From: JANWZL01 sp037445185
GTDB taxonomy: Bacteria; Pseudomonadota; Gammaproteobacteria; Burkholderiales; Thiobacillaceae
Reading direction: 5' to 3'
DNA length: 8,908 bases
Assembly (NCBI GenBank): GCA_037445185.1
Contig: JBBIKZ010000101.1
Location: forward strand, 1 to 8,908
The position numbers and the translations under genes were made by a program. Below, piece after piece: positions 1 through 6,097 of this stretch (positions are counted from its first letter, which is position 1; every line of letters starts with the position of its first letter). The notes below the pieces were generated by a model, which was not told the DNA's origin, ran no database searches, and worked only from the letters and a program-made list of their open reading frames with translations.

Positions 1-3
1 AAA

Positions 4-34
4 AATCGGGGCCGGGGCAACCAGTTCTCGGCCC
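4..34 (-). terminator. Possible rho-independent terminator after the GAF gene
   Basis: Read on the minus strand, GGGCCG (34-29) can pair with CGGCCC (14-9) across a 14-nt loop, and the sequence continues as CCGATTTTT to the window edge. A GC stem followed by a run of T about 27 bp after the GAF gene stop fits an intrinsic terminator. The stem is only 6 bp and the loop is long, and the T-run is cut by the window edge, so this is tentative. Confidence 0.4.
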
Positions 35-61
35 AATCCCGCGGCCCTCCTCGGTGCCACA

Positions 62-802
62 TCAGCTTTTGCGGGCGATGCGCCGCTTGTGCCGGTTCAG
101 ACTGCCGGTGAGCTCGGAGATGATCTCGCCCGCGGCGTGGATGATCTGGTTCGGGGTGAAGCCGCAGTGGTGCATCTCCTTGTAGAAGGCCTTCGCCAGC
201 ATGCGGGCCACCCGTTCGGGATCGTGTGCGGTAAGACGGGTCATGGACCGGCTGTCACCCAGGCCTTCCAGGGTCAAGGCCATCTGCGCGAAACGCGCAT
301 CCAGCATGCCGGCGAGCCGCATCGCCTTGATCGCGTGCCCGATCACCAGGGCCGCCAGCTCCGCCAGTTCCAGATCCTCGTCGGAAAAGCTCGCCCGCTC
401 ACCGGGTTCGCTGATGTTGAGCACCCCCTCCGGCTGACCGGCGATCATCACCGGGCAGGCCATGAAACAGGCTGACGCATCGGGCCTGCGTGCCTGGGCG
501 CTGAAGTCGGAACATGAGATGTCATCGACACGGATGGCGCGGCCGGAGGCGAGCACGCGGCCGGCTATGCCAGCGCCCACGCTGGCCTCCTCAACCCATG
601 CGGCATCGGGCAGTCTGCCGTGCAGCGCCACCAGACGCAGACGCGGCCGCTGGTCACGGGTGATGTCGCGCAGCATCAGCGAGACGCGGCCGGCAGACAG
701 CATCTCGCCGGTCAGGCGGGTCATGGCATGGAGCGCATCCTCGAACCGACAATCGGGCTCATAGGCGAGCAGCGCCCGCAACTTCGCCAGCTTGGCCTGC
801 AT
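62..802 (-). CDS. GAF domain-containing protein
   Basis: This 246-aa soluble protein has one GAF domain at about residues 20-155. The best landmarks are the GAGIAGRVLASGRAIRVDDI stretch (76-95) and the ACPVMIAGQPEGVLNIS strand region (115-131). GAF domains are small-molecule or redox sensing modules related to PAS. The last 80 residues look helical and basic (ending RHKRRIARKS) and match no output domain I recognise: there is no kinase, GGDEF, HD or helix-turn-helix signature. Cys97, Cys112 and Cys116 lie in the GAF core and could bind a ligand or act in redox sensing, but that is speculation. The start is supported by GGAGGT three bases before the ATG. It lies 107 bp downstream of the tRNA-Ser gene on the same strand. 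The domain call is secure, the role unknown. Confidence 0.85.
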   Translation of the reverse strand: MQAKLAKLRALLAYEPDCRFEDALHAMTRLTGEMLSAGRVSLMLRDITRDQRPRLRLVALHGRLPDAAWVEEASVGAGIAGRVLASGRAIRVDDISCSDFSAQARRPDASACFMACPVMIAGQPEGVLNISEPGERASFSDEDLELAELAALVIGHAIKAMRLAGMLDARFAQMALTLEGLGDSRSMTRLTAHDPERVARMLAKAFYKEMHHCGFTPNQIIHAAGEIISELTGSLNRHKRRIARKS

Positions 803-879
803 GCGACCTCCCCCCGCGTGGTCTTCGATGCGTCAAGTGTAGTGCTTCCCATCGCATCGCGCTCGACCTGCCTTGGAGA

Positions 880-894
880 CGGCCATGTCGGCCG
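880..894 (-). other. Small hairpin just downstream of tRNA-Ser
   Basis: CGGCC (880-884) and GGCCG (890-894) form a perfect 5-bp stem with a 5-nt loop, 16 bp past the tRNA CCA end in the direction of transcription. No T-tract follows on the minus strand, so it is at best a weak processing or termination structure. The rest of 803-909 holds only the GAF gene Shine-Dalgarno sequence and a TACACT hexamer that could be a -10 box without a convincing -35. Confidence 0.3.
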
Positions 895-909
895 GGGGAC
901 GCATCGATT

Positions 910-1003
910 TGGCGGAGACGGAGGGATTCGAACCCTCGATACAGGTTTTGGCCCGTATGCTCCCTTAGCAGGGGAGTGCCTTCGACCTCTCGGCCACGTC
1001 TCC
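910..1003 (-). tRNA. tRNA-Ser (anticodon GCU)
   Basis: A complete class II tRNA lies on the minus strand. The 5' acceptor strand GGAGACG (1003-997) pairs with CGTCTCC (920-914), followed by discriminator G and an encoded CCA (912-910). The anticodon stem CTCCC/GGGAG encloses the loop CTGCTAA, with anticodon GCT at 969-967, so it reads AGC/AGU serine codons. A long variable arm (about GTATACGGGCCAAAACCTGTAT-like, a 5'-ACGGG/CCTGT pairing region) and the T arm GAGGG-TTCGAAT-CCCTC complete the fold. The long variable arm and G discriminator are tRNA-Ser identity marks. A serine tRNA following lysC and csrA is a known arrangement in gammaproteobacteria. Confidence 0.97.
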
Positions 1004-1101
1004 GGTATGGATGCCGGACCTTGTGGCCGGCGTATCTAAGCCGCGCAAGCTTACCCGCGCGGCCGGTCAAAATCAATGCAGACGGCTGACCACGTGCCGC
1101 C

Positions 1102-1132
1102 GCGCCTGCCGCCGTTGGGCGGCGGCAGGTGC
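1102..1132 (-). repeat. Strong inverted repeat behind lysC
   Basis: CCTGCCGCCG (1105-1114) and CGGCGGCAGG (1120-1129) form a perfect 10-bp GC stem with a 5-nt loop, about 37 bp beyond the lysC stop. On the plus strand a G-T wobble and two further pairs extend it to 1102-1132. No T-tract follows on either strand, so it is not a classic intrinsic terminator. It could mark the lysC mRNA 3' end by stabilising it or by acting with Rho. Confidence 0.5.
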
Positions 1133-1165
1133 AGCGGTGTTCCGGGGGGGGCGTCCGTCGCGGCG

Positions 1166-1654
1166 TCAGGCCGCGGCCGGCTGGTCCAGCTCGAAGGCCT
1201 GGTGCAGGGCGCGCACGGCCAGCTCCATGTATTTGTCCTCCACGATGACCGAGATCTTGATCTCGGAGGTGGAGATCATCTGGATGTTGATGTTTTCGTC
1301 GGCCAGGGCCTTGAACATCTTGCTGGCGATGCCGGCATGCGTGCGCATGCCCACGCCGACGATGGAGACCTTGGCGATCTTGTCGTCACCCATGACGCTG
1401 CGCGCCCCGATCTCGTCCTTGATGCCCTCCAGGACCTGCAAGGCCTTTTTGTATTCGTTGCGGTGTACGGTGAAGGAGAAATCGGTGCTACCGTCCACAC
1501 CCACGTTCTGCACGATCATGTCCACGTCGATGTTGGCCTCGGCGATGGGGCCCAGGATGTGGGCGGCGATGCCCGGCCTGTCGGGCACACCGACGATGGT
1601 GAGCTTGGCTTCGTCGCGGTTGAAGGCGATGCCGGAGATGACGGGTTGTTCCAT
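1166..1654 (-). CDS. Candidate LysC beta subunit from an internal in-frame start
   Basis: Codon 248 of lysC is an ATG (1654-1652) preceded by GAGGAA (1666-1661) at a 6-nt spacing, a good Shine-Dalgarno arrangement. Translation from here would give a 162-aa protein made only of the two ACT domains, starting MEQPVISGIAFNRDEAKLT. Bacillus and Corynebacterium aspartokinases are known to make such a beta subunit from an internal start, forming alpha2-beta2 enzymes that bind the feedback amino acid, and the position matches. That it is used here is inference, since GAGGAAGAC also encodes conserved Glu-Glu-Asp and could occur for coding reasons alone. Confidence 0.5.
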   Translation of the reverse strand: MEQPVISGIAFNRDEAKLTIVGVPDRPGIAAHILGPIAEANIDVDMIVQNVGVDGSTDFSFTVHRNEYKKALQVLEGIKDEIGARSVMGDDKIAKVSIVGVGMRTHAGIASKMFKALADENINIQMISTSEIKISVIVEDKYMELAVRALHQAFELDQPAAA

Positions 1655-2395
1655 GCTGTCTTCCTCGAAGGTGATGAGCGTGCCCTCCCCCTCGTCCTCG
1701 AAGCTGGACAGCACGCGAAGGCGGACCTTGTACTTGCCGGCGAATTCCACCGAGCGGATCTGCAGCACCTTGGAGCCCAGGCTGGCCATCTCCAGCATCT
1801 CCTCGAAGGTGATGGTCTTGAGTCGGCGCGCCTCGGGCACGATGCGCGGATCGGTGGTGTAGACCCCGTCCACGTCGGTGTAGATCTGGCATTCGTCGGC
1901 CTTGAGCGCCGCCGCCAGGGCCACCCCGGTGGTGTCGGAGCCGCCGCGGCCCAGGGTGGTGATGTTGCCGGCGGCATCCACGCCCTGGAAGCCGGCCACC
2001 ACGACGACATAGCCGTTGGCGAGGTCGCGGCGGATGTTCTCTTCGTCGATGGCGAGGATGCGCGCCTTGGTGTGGGCATCGTCGGTGAGGATGCGCACTT
2101 GAGCGCCGGTATTGCTGCGCGCCTTGAGGCCCAGGTCCTTGAGTGCCATGGCAAGCAGTGCGATGGTGACCTGCTCGCCGGTGGAGACCAGCACGTCCAG
2201 CTCGCGCGGGTCGGGCTCCTTCTGGATCTCCTTGGCCAGGGCGATGAGGCGGTTGGTCTCGCCGGCCATGGCCGAGACCACCACCACCACCTGGTGGCCC
2301 AGCGCCTTGAACTTGGCGACCCGCTCCGCGACGTTGCGGATACGCTCGATGGAGCCCACCGAGGTGCCGCCGTATTTCTGCACGATGAGTGCCAT
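1166..2395 (-). CDS. lysC: Aspartate kinase (aspartokinase)
   Basis: LysC phosphorylates L-aspartate with ATP, the committed step towards lysine (and diaminopimelate for the cell wall), threonine and methionine. The N-terminal amino-acid kinase domain carries KYGGTSVGS (7-15), the VSTGEQVT segment, TTLGRGGSDTTG in the active site and YTDVDGVYTTDPR. The C-terminal part, from about residue 248, holds two ACT regulatory domains, as expected for feedback inhibition by lysine and/or threonine. The length of 409 aa is usual for the monofunctional Pseudomonas/Corynebacterium type. I chose the ATG at 2395 because the family starts at MALIVQKYGGTSV; a 13-residue upstream extension is not conserved-looking. 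It is divergent from yccA. A TATCAT hexamer at 2428-2423 is a possible -10 box, but no good -35 is seen. csrA, a common downstream neighbour, is absent. Confidence 0.97.
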   Translation of the reverse strand: MALIVQKYGGTSVGSIERIRNVAERVAKFKALGHQVVVVVSAMAGETNRLIALAKEIQKEPDPRELDVLVSTGEQVTIALLAMALKDLGLKARSNTGAQVRILTDDAHTKARILAIDEENIRRDLANGYVVVVAGFQGVDAAGNITTLGRGGSDTTGVALAAALKADECQIYTDVDGVYTTDPRIVPEARRLKTITFEEMLEMASLGSKVLQIRSVEFAGKYKVRLRVLSSFEDEGEGTLITFEEDSMEQPVISGIAFNRDEAKLTIVGVPDRPGIAAHILGPIAEANIDVDMIVQNVGVDGSTDFSFTVHRNEYKKALQVLEGIKDEIGARSVMGDDKIAKVSIVGVGMRTHAGIASKMFKALADENINIQMISTSEIKISVIVEDKYMELAVRALHQAFELDQPAAA

Positions 2396-2422
2396 GGATC
2401 TGCTCGAGCTGCAAAATTGGCA

Positions 2423-2428
2423 ATGATA
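2423..2428 (-). promoter_or_regulatory. Possible -10 box of lysC
   Basis: TATCAT on the minus strand lies 27 bp before the lysC ATG, in the only AT-rich patch of the lysC-yccA divergent gap. No recognisable -35 hexamer occurs 16-18 bp upstream, so this rests on one hexamer plus position. Confidence 0.25.
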
Positions 2429-2468
2429 CAACAAACAGCCGCCGGCTTGGCCGCCAGGGCGGGAGGGG

Positions 2469-2497
2469 TTGAAACTTTGCCGTCACGCCCTTAGTCT
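2469..2497 (+). promoter_or_regulatory. Candidate yccA promoter (sigma70, possibly heat-shock-like)
   Basis: TTGAAA (2469-2474) is followed after 17 bp by TAGTCT (2492-2497), 40 bp before the yccA start. The -35 is good and the -10 is weak. Alternatively TTGAAA with CCCTTA after 13 bp loosely resembles the sigma32 pattern (TTGAAA, then CCCCAT). The latter would suit a gene whose product modulates the FtsH protease, but the match is partial. Confidence 0.35.
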
Positions 2498-2536
2498 TAG
2501 CGGCGTTTCCAACCACCCGTGAAGGACGACGTCATC

Positions 2537-3232
2537 ATGCAGACCTCCTACAACGTGTCGACGATCAACGCCACGGTTGCCTCCGCAGTCCAGACCAACA
2601 AGGTCCTGCGCAACACCTACATGCTGCTGGCCATGACGCTGTTGTTCAGCGCCGTGATGGCCGGCGTGTCCATGGCCATGGCGGTGCCCTATGGCGTGAG
2701 CCTCGTGAGCAGCCTGATCGCGCTCGCCCTGTTGTGGTTCGTGGTGCCGCGCACCGCCAACTCCGCGGCCGGCATCGGCGTGGTGTTCGCGGTGACGGGG
2801 CTGCTCGGCTTCGGCCTCGGCCCGGTGCTGAACCACTACCTGAGCCTGGCCAACGGCCCGCAGATCGTGATGCTGTCGCTGGGCATCACCGGCGCCGCCT
2901 TCACCGGGCTTTCCGGCTATGCCCTCGTCACGCGCAAGGACTTCAGCTTCATGCGCAGCTTCCTGATGATCGGCATCCTGGTCGCCTTCATCGCCGGCAT
3001 CGTCTCGCTGGTCGCGGCACTCATCGGCTATCCCATGCCGGCGCTGGCGCTCACGGTCTCGGCCATGTTCGCCGTCCTCATGTGCGGCCTGATCCTCTGG
3101 CAGACGAGCGAGATCGTGCGCGGTGGCGAGACCAATTACATCCTGGCGACCGTGTCGCTGTACGTGTCGATCTACAACCTCTTCACCAGCCTGCTGCACC
3201 TGCTCGGCGCCTTCATGGGTGAGCGCGAGTAA
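2537..3232 (+). CDS. yccA: Bax inhibitor-1/YccA family membrane protein
   Basis: This 231-aa polytopic inner-membrane protein is of the Bax inhibitor-1 (UPF0005) family. About seven hydrophobic segments run through it, roughly at 29-50, 55-71, 77-98, 108-128, 139-160, 163-184 and 200-225. Family landmarks are NKVLRNTYMLLAMTL, GFGLGPVLNHYL, LSGYALVTRKDFSFM and the C-terminal GGETNYILATVSLYVSIYNL, which closely resembles pseudomonad YccA. E. coli YccA is a substrate and modulator of the membrane protease FtsH, and relatives affect calcium or pH leak. I take the ATG at 2537, preceded by GAAGGA at a 10-nt spacing; a GTG at 2519 would add six residues but would place the start on top of that site. 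It is a single-gene unit, divergent from lysC and closed by a terminator at 3254. Confidence 0.93.
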   Translation: MQTSYNVSTINATVASAVQTNKVLRNTYMLLAMTLLFSAVMAGVSMAMAVPYGVSLVSSLIALALLWFVVPRTANSAAGIGVVFAVTGLLGFGLGPVLNHYLSLANGPQIVMLSLGITGAAFTGLSGYALVTRKDFSFMRSFLMIGILVAFIAGIVSLVAALIGYPMPALALTVSAMFAVLMCGLILWQTSEIVRGGETNYILATVSLYVSIYNLFTSLLHLLGAFMGERE

Positions 3233-3253
3233 GCGGCCGGGGTCCACGCGGAG

Positions 3254-3281
3254 AAGGCGGCGCAGGCCGCCTTTTCTATTT
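3254..3281 (+). terminator. Rho-independent terminator of yccA
   Basis: AAGGCGGC (3254-3261) and GCCGCCTT (3266-3273) form a perfect 8-bp stem with a GCAG loop, followed by TTCTATTT. It begins 22 bp after the yccA stop. The T-tract contains the stop codon of the convergent rlmD gene (3276-3278), so the two transcription units overlap at their ends. Confidence 0.85.
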
Positions 3282-4583
3282 GTGCCTCTCGAATAGCGCG
3301 ATCGATTCGACGTGCGCCGTGTGCGGGAACATGTTGGCCACTCCCGCGGCCTTGAGGCGATAGCCCTTGGTGTGCACCAGCACGGACGCGTCGCGCGCCA
3401 GGGTGGCCGGGTTGCAGGAGACGTAGACGATGCGCCGCGGCCCCCCCGACTCCGGCAGCGCCTTCACGAGTTCGATGGCGCCGTCCCGCGGCGGGTCGAT
3501 GAGCCACTTGTCGAATTCGCCCAGGGCGGCGAGGATGCCCGGCGCCATCTGGAACAGGTCCATGTACTGGAAGCGGCAGCGCTCAGTGAGCCCATTGTGC
3601 GCCGCGTTCTCCATGCCGCGTTGCACCAGGGCGAACGACCCCTCCAGGCCGAGGACCTCGGCGCCCTGCCGGGCGATGGGCAGGGTGAAGTTGCCCAGGC
3701 CGCAGAAGAAATCGGCGATGCGCTCGCCCGGCCGGGGGTCGAGCAGGCGCAGGGCCCGGCGCACCAGCATGCGGTTGACGTCCTGATTGACCTGGGTGAA
3801 CTCGGTGGGGCGGAAGGGCAGGGTGAGACCGAATTCCGGCAGCCGGTAGTCAAGCTGCGGTGCCTTCAGAGGGTGGAAGGGATAGGCACTCTCCGGCCCC
3901 TTGGGCTGCAGCCAGATCTGCACGCCACAACGCTCGGCGAAGTCGCGTACCCGCGTCTCGTCGGCGGCGGTGAGGGGCTCGAGGATGCGCAGCACCAGCA
4001 CGGTGACCGCCTCCCCCACCGCCACCTCGATCTGCGGCAGCCGGTCGCGCACGGAAAGCCCGCCCACCAGCGCGCGCAGATCTGGCAGCAGCCGCCCCAC
4101 CTGCGGCGGCAGGACCTCGCAGCCGAGCATGTCGGCCACATAGCTCGAGCGACGCTCGTGGAAGCCGACCAGCACGCCGCCCTTCCTGGGCACGTTGCGC
4201 ACCGACAGGCGCGCGCGCCGCCGGTAGCCCCATGTCGGGCCGTGGATGGGGGAGAGCATCACCTCGGGTCTCGCCTTGCCGATGTGCGCGAAGCAGTCCT
4301 CGAGCACGCGCTGCTTCGCCGCCACCTGGGCTGCTTCGTGCAGGTGCTGGTGGGTACAGCCGCCGCAGGTGCCGAACCAGCGGCAGCGTGGCGCCACCCG
4401 GTAGGGGCTCGGTGCCAGGATGCGGGTGACCTGGGCCTGTTCGTAGTTCGGCTTGCTGCGATAGACGGCGGCCTCGACGCGCTCACCGGTGAGAGCGCCG
4501 TCGACGAAGACGGCCTTGCCGTCGCGATGCGCCACCCCCCGCCCCTCGTGGTCGAGGGATTCGATCGTGAGCCGCTCGCTCAT
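3276..4583 (-). CDS. rlmD: 23S rRNA (uracil-1939-C5)-methyltransferase RlmD
   Basis: RlmD (RumA) transfers a methyl group from S-adenosylmethionine to C5 of U1939 in 23S rRNA. The 435-aa protein has an N-terminal TRAM RNA-binding domain (about 1-57, DHEGRGVAHRDGKAVFVDGAL). Four cysteines for a 4Fe-4S cluster follow: C67, C73 and C76 in CRWFGTCGGC, and C155. The Rossmann methyltransferase domain carries the SAM-binding motif ADFFCGLGNFTLP, then IDPPRDGA and the catalytic YVSCNPATLARD near the C terminus. The length matches the family (E. coli 433 aa). The start at MSERLTIESLDHEGRG overlaps the exonuclease stop as ATGA with no strong Shine-Dalgarno sequence, implying translational coupling. The frame stays open upstream to 4943, but that part is R/P/A-rich and antifamily in character. 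U1939 modification is likely, judging by the intact cluster and catalytic motifs. Confidence 0.95.
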   Translation of the reverse strand: MSERLTIESLDHEGRGVAHRDGKAVFVDGALTGERVEAAVYRSKPNYEQAQVTRILAPSPYRVAPRCRWFGTCGGCTHQHLHEAAQVAAKQRVLEDCFAHIGKARPEVMLSPIHGPTWGYRRRARLSVRNVPRKGGVLVGFHERRSSYVADMLGCEVLPPQVGRLLPDLRALVGGLSVRDRLPQIEVAVGEAVTVLVLRILEPLTAADETRVRDFAERCGVQIWLQPKGPESAYPFHPLKAPQLDYRLPEFGLTLPFRPTEFTQVNQDVNRMLVRRALRLLDPRPGERIADFFCGLGNFTLPIARQGAEVLGLEGSFALVQRGMENAAHNGLTERCRFQYMDLFQMAPGILAALGEFDKWLIDPPRDGAIELVKALPESGGPRRIVYVSCNPATLARDASVLVHTKGYRLKAAGVANMFPHTAHVESIALFERHK

Positions 4584-5365
4584 GCCGGCCAGGCGGCGAG
4601 GAATTGCTTCCAGTGGGCAGCGGGGCTCTCGGCCAGCGTCTCCCGCACGAGCGCGGTCTCGGCCGCATGCTGCTTGGCGGTGATGGCCCCGCGCATCAGC
4701 TGGAAGCGCAGGAAGACCAGGTGAGTGTTGACCACGTCGGTCTCGCAGTAATCGCGGATGGCGGCGATCTCGCCGCGCTGGTAGGCCGCCCACACCTGGC
4801 CGCCGTCCATGCCCAGCTTGCCGGGGAAGCCCAGCAGTTTGGCGAAATCGTCCAGCGGCACATAGGCACGCGCCTGGTACAGCGCGAGCAGGTCCATGAG
4901 GTCCAAGTGGCGGGTGTGGTAGCGGCTGATGTAGTTGTTCCACTTGAAGTCGCGGTCGTCATCGCCCAGGTCCCAGTAGCGCGGTGCCGTCACCCCGTGC
5001 AGCATGGCGCGGTAGTGCAGCACCGGCAGGTCGAAGCCGCCGCCGTTCCAGGTCACCAACTGCGGGGTGTAGCGCTCGATGCCGTCGAAGAAACGCTGGA
5101 TGATCTCGGCTTCGGTGGCGTCCGGCTCGGACAGCGAAAACACGCGGAAGCGATCGCCTTCGCGCAGGGCGCAGGAGATGGTCACCACCCGCTGCAGGTG
5201 CAGGGGCAGGAAATCCGAGCCGCCGGTCTGCTGACGGCGGAACAACATGGCCATCTCCGCCACGTCGCGGTCCAGGATCTCCGGGCCGGCATTGTAGAGT
5301 CGACGCAACCCCGGCACGTCGGGGATGGTCTCGATGTCGAAGGTGAGTAGGGGGGGCATGGGCAT
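4580..5365 (-). CDS. PolB-type 3'-5' exonuclease (DEDDy family)
   Basis: This 261-aa protein belongs to the predicted exonucleases related to the proofreading domain of family B DNA polymerases (DNA_pol_B_exo2 type). Exo I is TFDIET (D10, E12), Exo II is WNGGGFDLPVL (N107, D112) and Exo III is YCETD (Y206, D210), giving a complete DEDDy metal-binding set, so it should be catalytically active on DNA or RNA 3' ends. No polymerase domain is attached. Start choice is between ATGs at 5365 and 5359 (MPMPPLLTFDIE), neither with a clear Shine-Dalgarno sequence; I use the first. It is the first gene of a two-gene unit and overlaps rlmD by ATGA. The substrate is unknown: pairing with an rRNA methyltransferase would fit RNA processing, while the family relation points to DNA. 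Confidence 0.9.
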   Translation of the reverse strand: MPMPPLLTFDIETIPDVPGLRRLYNAGPEILDRDVAEMAMLFRRQQTGGSDFLPLHLQRVVTISCALREGDRFRVFSLSEPDATEAEIIQRFFDGIERYTPQLVTWNGGGFDLPVLHYRAMLHGVTAPRYWDLGDDDRDFKWNNYISRYHTRHLDLMDLLALYQARAYVPLDDFAKLLGFPGKLGMDGGQVWAAYQRGEIAAIRDYCETDVVNTHLVFLRFQLMRGAITAKQHAAETALVRETLAESPAAHWKQFLAAWPA

Positions 5366-5410
5366 CGGTGGGATAATTTCGGACGATTTTAGCCTGTCTG
5401 GAAAGGGGCC
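5366..5410. promoter_or_regulatory. Divergent intergenic region, exonuclease/pgl
   Basis: This 45-bp gap is the only AT-rich stretch nearby and must hold promoters for both directions unless they lie inside the genes. TAAAAT on the minus strand (5393-5388) and GATAAT on the plus strand (5372-5377) both resemble -10 boxes, but neither has a convincing -35. GGAAAGGGG (5400-5408) just before the pgl ATG may serve as its ribosome binding site. Confidence 0.35.
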
Positions 5411-6097
5411 ATGCAGACGCGCTGGGAGGTGGCCGAAGACGAGCGGGACTGGCTGCGACGGGCGCTCACCCAGGTGCGCGCGGCCGAGCGCGAGGCCCTT
5501 GACGCCCGCGGCGTCTTCCACGTCGTCCTGGCGGGGGGCGGGACACCCGGCCGATTGTATGCGGCCCTGGCCGGCGAGGCGCATGACTGGCCGCGCTGGC
5601 AGGTGTGGTTCGGCGACGAGCGCTGCCTGCCCCGCGACCACCCCGAGCGCAACAGCCGCATGGCCGGGGCGGCCTGGCTCGACCGGGTCGGCCTGCCGTC
5701 GGACCATGTCCACGTGATCCCGGCGGAGCTGGGCCCCGTCCCGGCGGCCGCGGCCTATGCCCGTGAGCTCGCCGGCGTGGGCGACTTCGACCTGGTGCTG
5801 TTAGGGCTGGGCGAGGACGGCCACACCGCCAGCCTCTTCCCCGGCCGGCCCTGGGGCGACGGCCAGGTATCGGACGATGTCCTGCCGGTCTTGGATGCGC
5901 CCAAGCCCCCGCCCGAGCGCGTGAGCCTCAGCGCCCGGCGCCTCGCCCGTGCCAGGCGGGTGCTGTTCCTGGTCACAGGCAGCAGCAAGCGTGACGCCCT
6001 GGCCGCCTGGCGGCGGGGCGAGGCCCTGCCGGCCGCTGCCATCCGGCCGGGCGCGGGGGTGGACGTGTTGACCGACAAAGAAGCATGGGGTGCATGA
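5411..6097 (+). CDS. pgl: 6-phosphogluconolactonase
   Basis: The product hydrolyses 6-phosphoglucono-1,5-lactone to 6-phosphogluconate, the second step of the oxidative pentose phosphate and Entner-Doudoroff routes, in the cytosol. The 228-aa sequence shows the DevB/6PGL signatures: AGGGTPGRLY (41-50) in the phosphate-binding loop, WFGDERCLPRDHPERNS (66-82) and LGLGEDGHTASLFP (131-144), which includes the conserved active-site Asp/His region. The length is normal for the bacterial family. The usual partners zwf and edd/gnd are not in the window, so the gene may stand apart from the rest of its pathway. The start is at the ATG following a purine-rich GGAAAGGGG. Its stop overlaps the start of the next gene in ATGA (6094-6097), an unrelated secreted protein. 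Confidence 0.95.
   Translation: MQTRWEVAEDERDWLRRALTQVRAAEREALDARGVFHVVLAGGGTPGRLYAALAGEAHDWPRWQVWFGDERCLPRDHPERNSRMAGAAWLDRVGLPSDHVHVIPAELGPVPAAAAYARELAGVGDFDLVLLGLGEDGHTASLFPGRPWGDGQVSDDVLPVLDAPKPPPERVSLSARRLARARRVLFLVTGSSKRDALAAWRRGEALPAAAIRPGAGVDVLTDKEAWGA

Noticed and set aside
910..1003. tRNA-Ser as an integration site for a genomic island
   Set aside because: I see no integrase gene and no repeated copy of the tRNA 3' end elsewhere in the window.
1040..1070. tRNA-Ser promoter with TTGACC at 1070-1065 (minus strand)
   Set aside because: No -10 hexamer stands at 16-18 bp; the nearest AT-rich hexamers are at spacings of 11 and 25.
759..1076. 105-aa minus-strand frame from a TTG at 1076
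   Set aside because: It reads through the tRNA-Ser gene and into the GAF gene in another frame; only its first nine codons are of interest, as a possible csrA remnant.
1076..2494. 472-aa plus-strand open frame opposite lysC
   Set aside because: Its sequence is rich in H, D, G and A with no domain, as expected from the complement of a GC-rich gene; lysC on the other strand is unmistakable.
2483..3247. 254-aa minus-strand frame opposite yccA
   Set aside because: Extreme H/R/E/D/Q/A composition and the clear membrane protein on the other strand mark it as a shadow.
3312..4724. 470-aa plus-strand open frame opposite rlmD
   Set aside because: It is antisense to a protein with all RlmD motifs, spans its junction with the exonuclease gene, and shows no family features.
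4584..4943. 120-residue N-terminal extension of the rlmD frame
   Set aside because: It is an R/P/G-rich shadow of the exonuclease coding sequence; RlmD length and the TRAM domain start support 4583.
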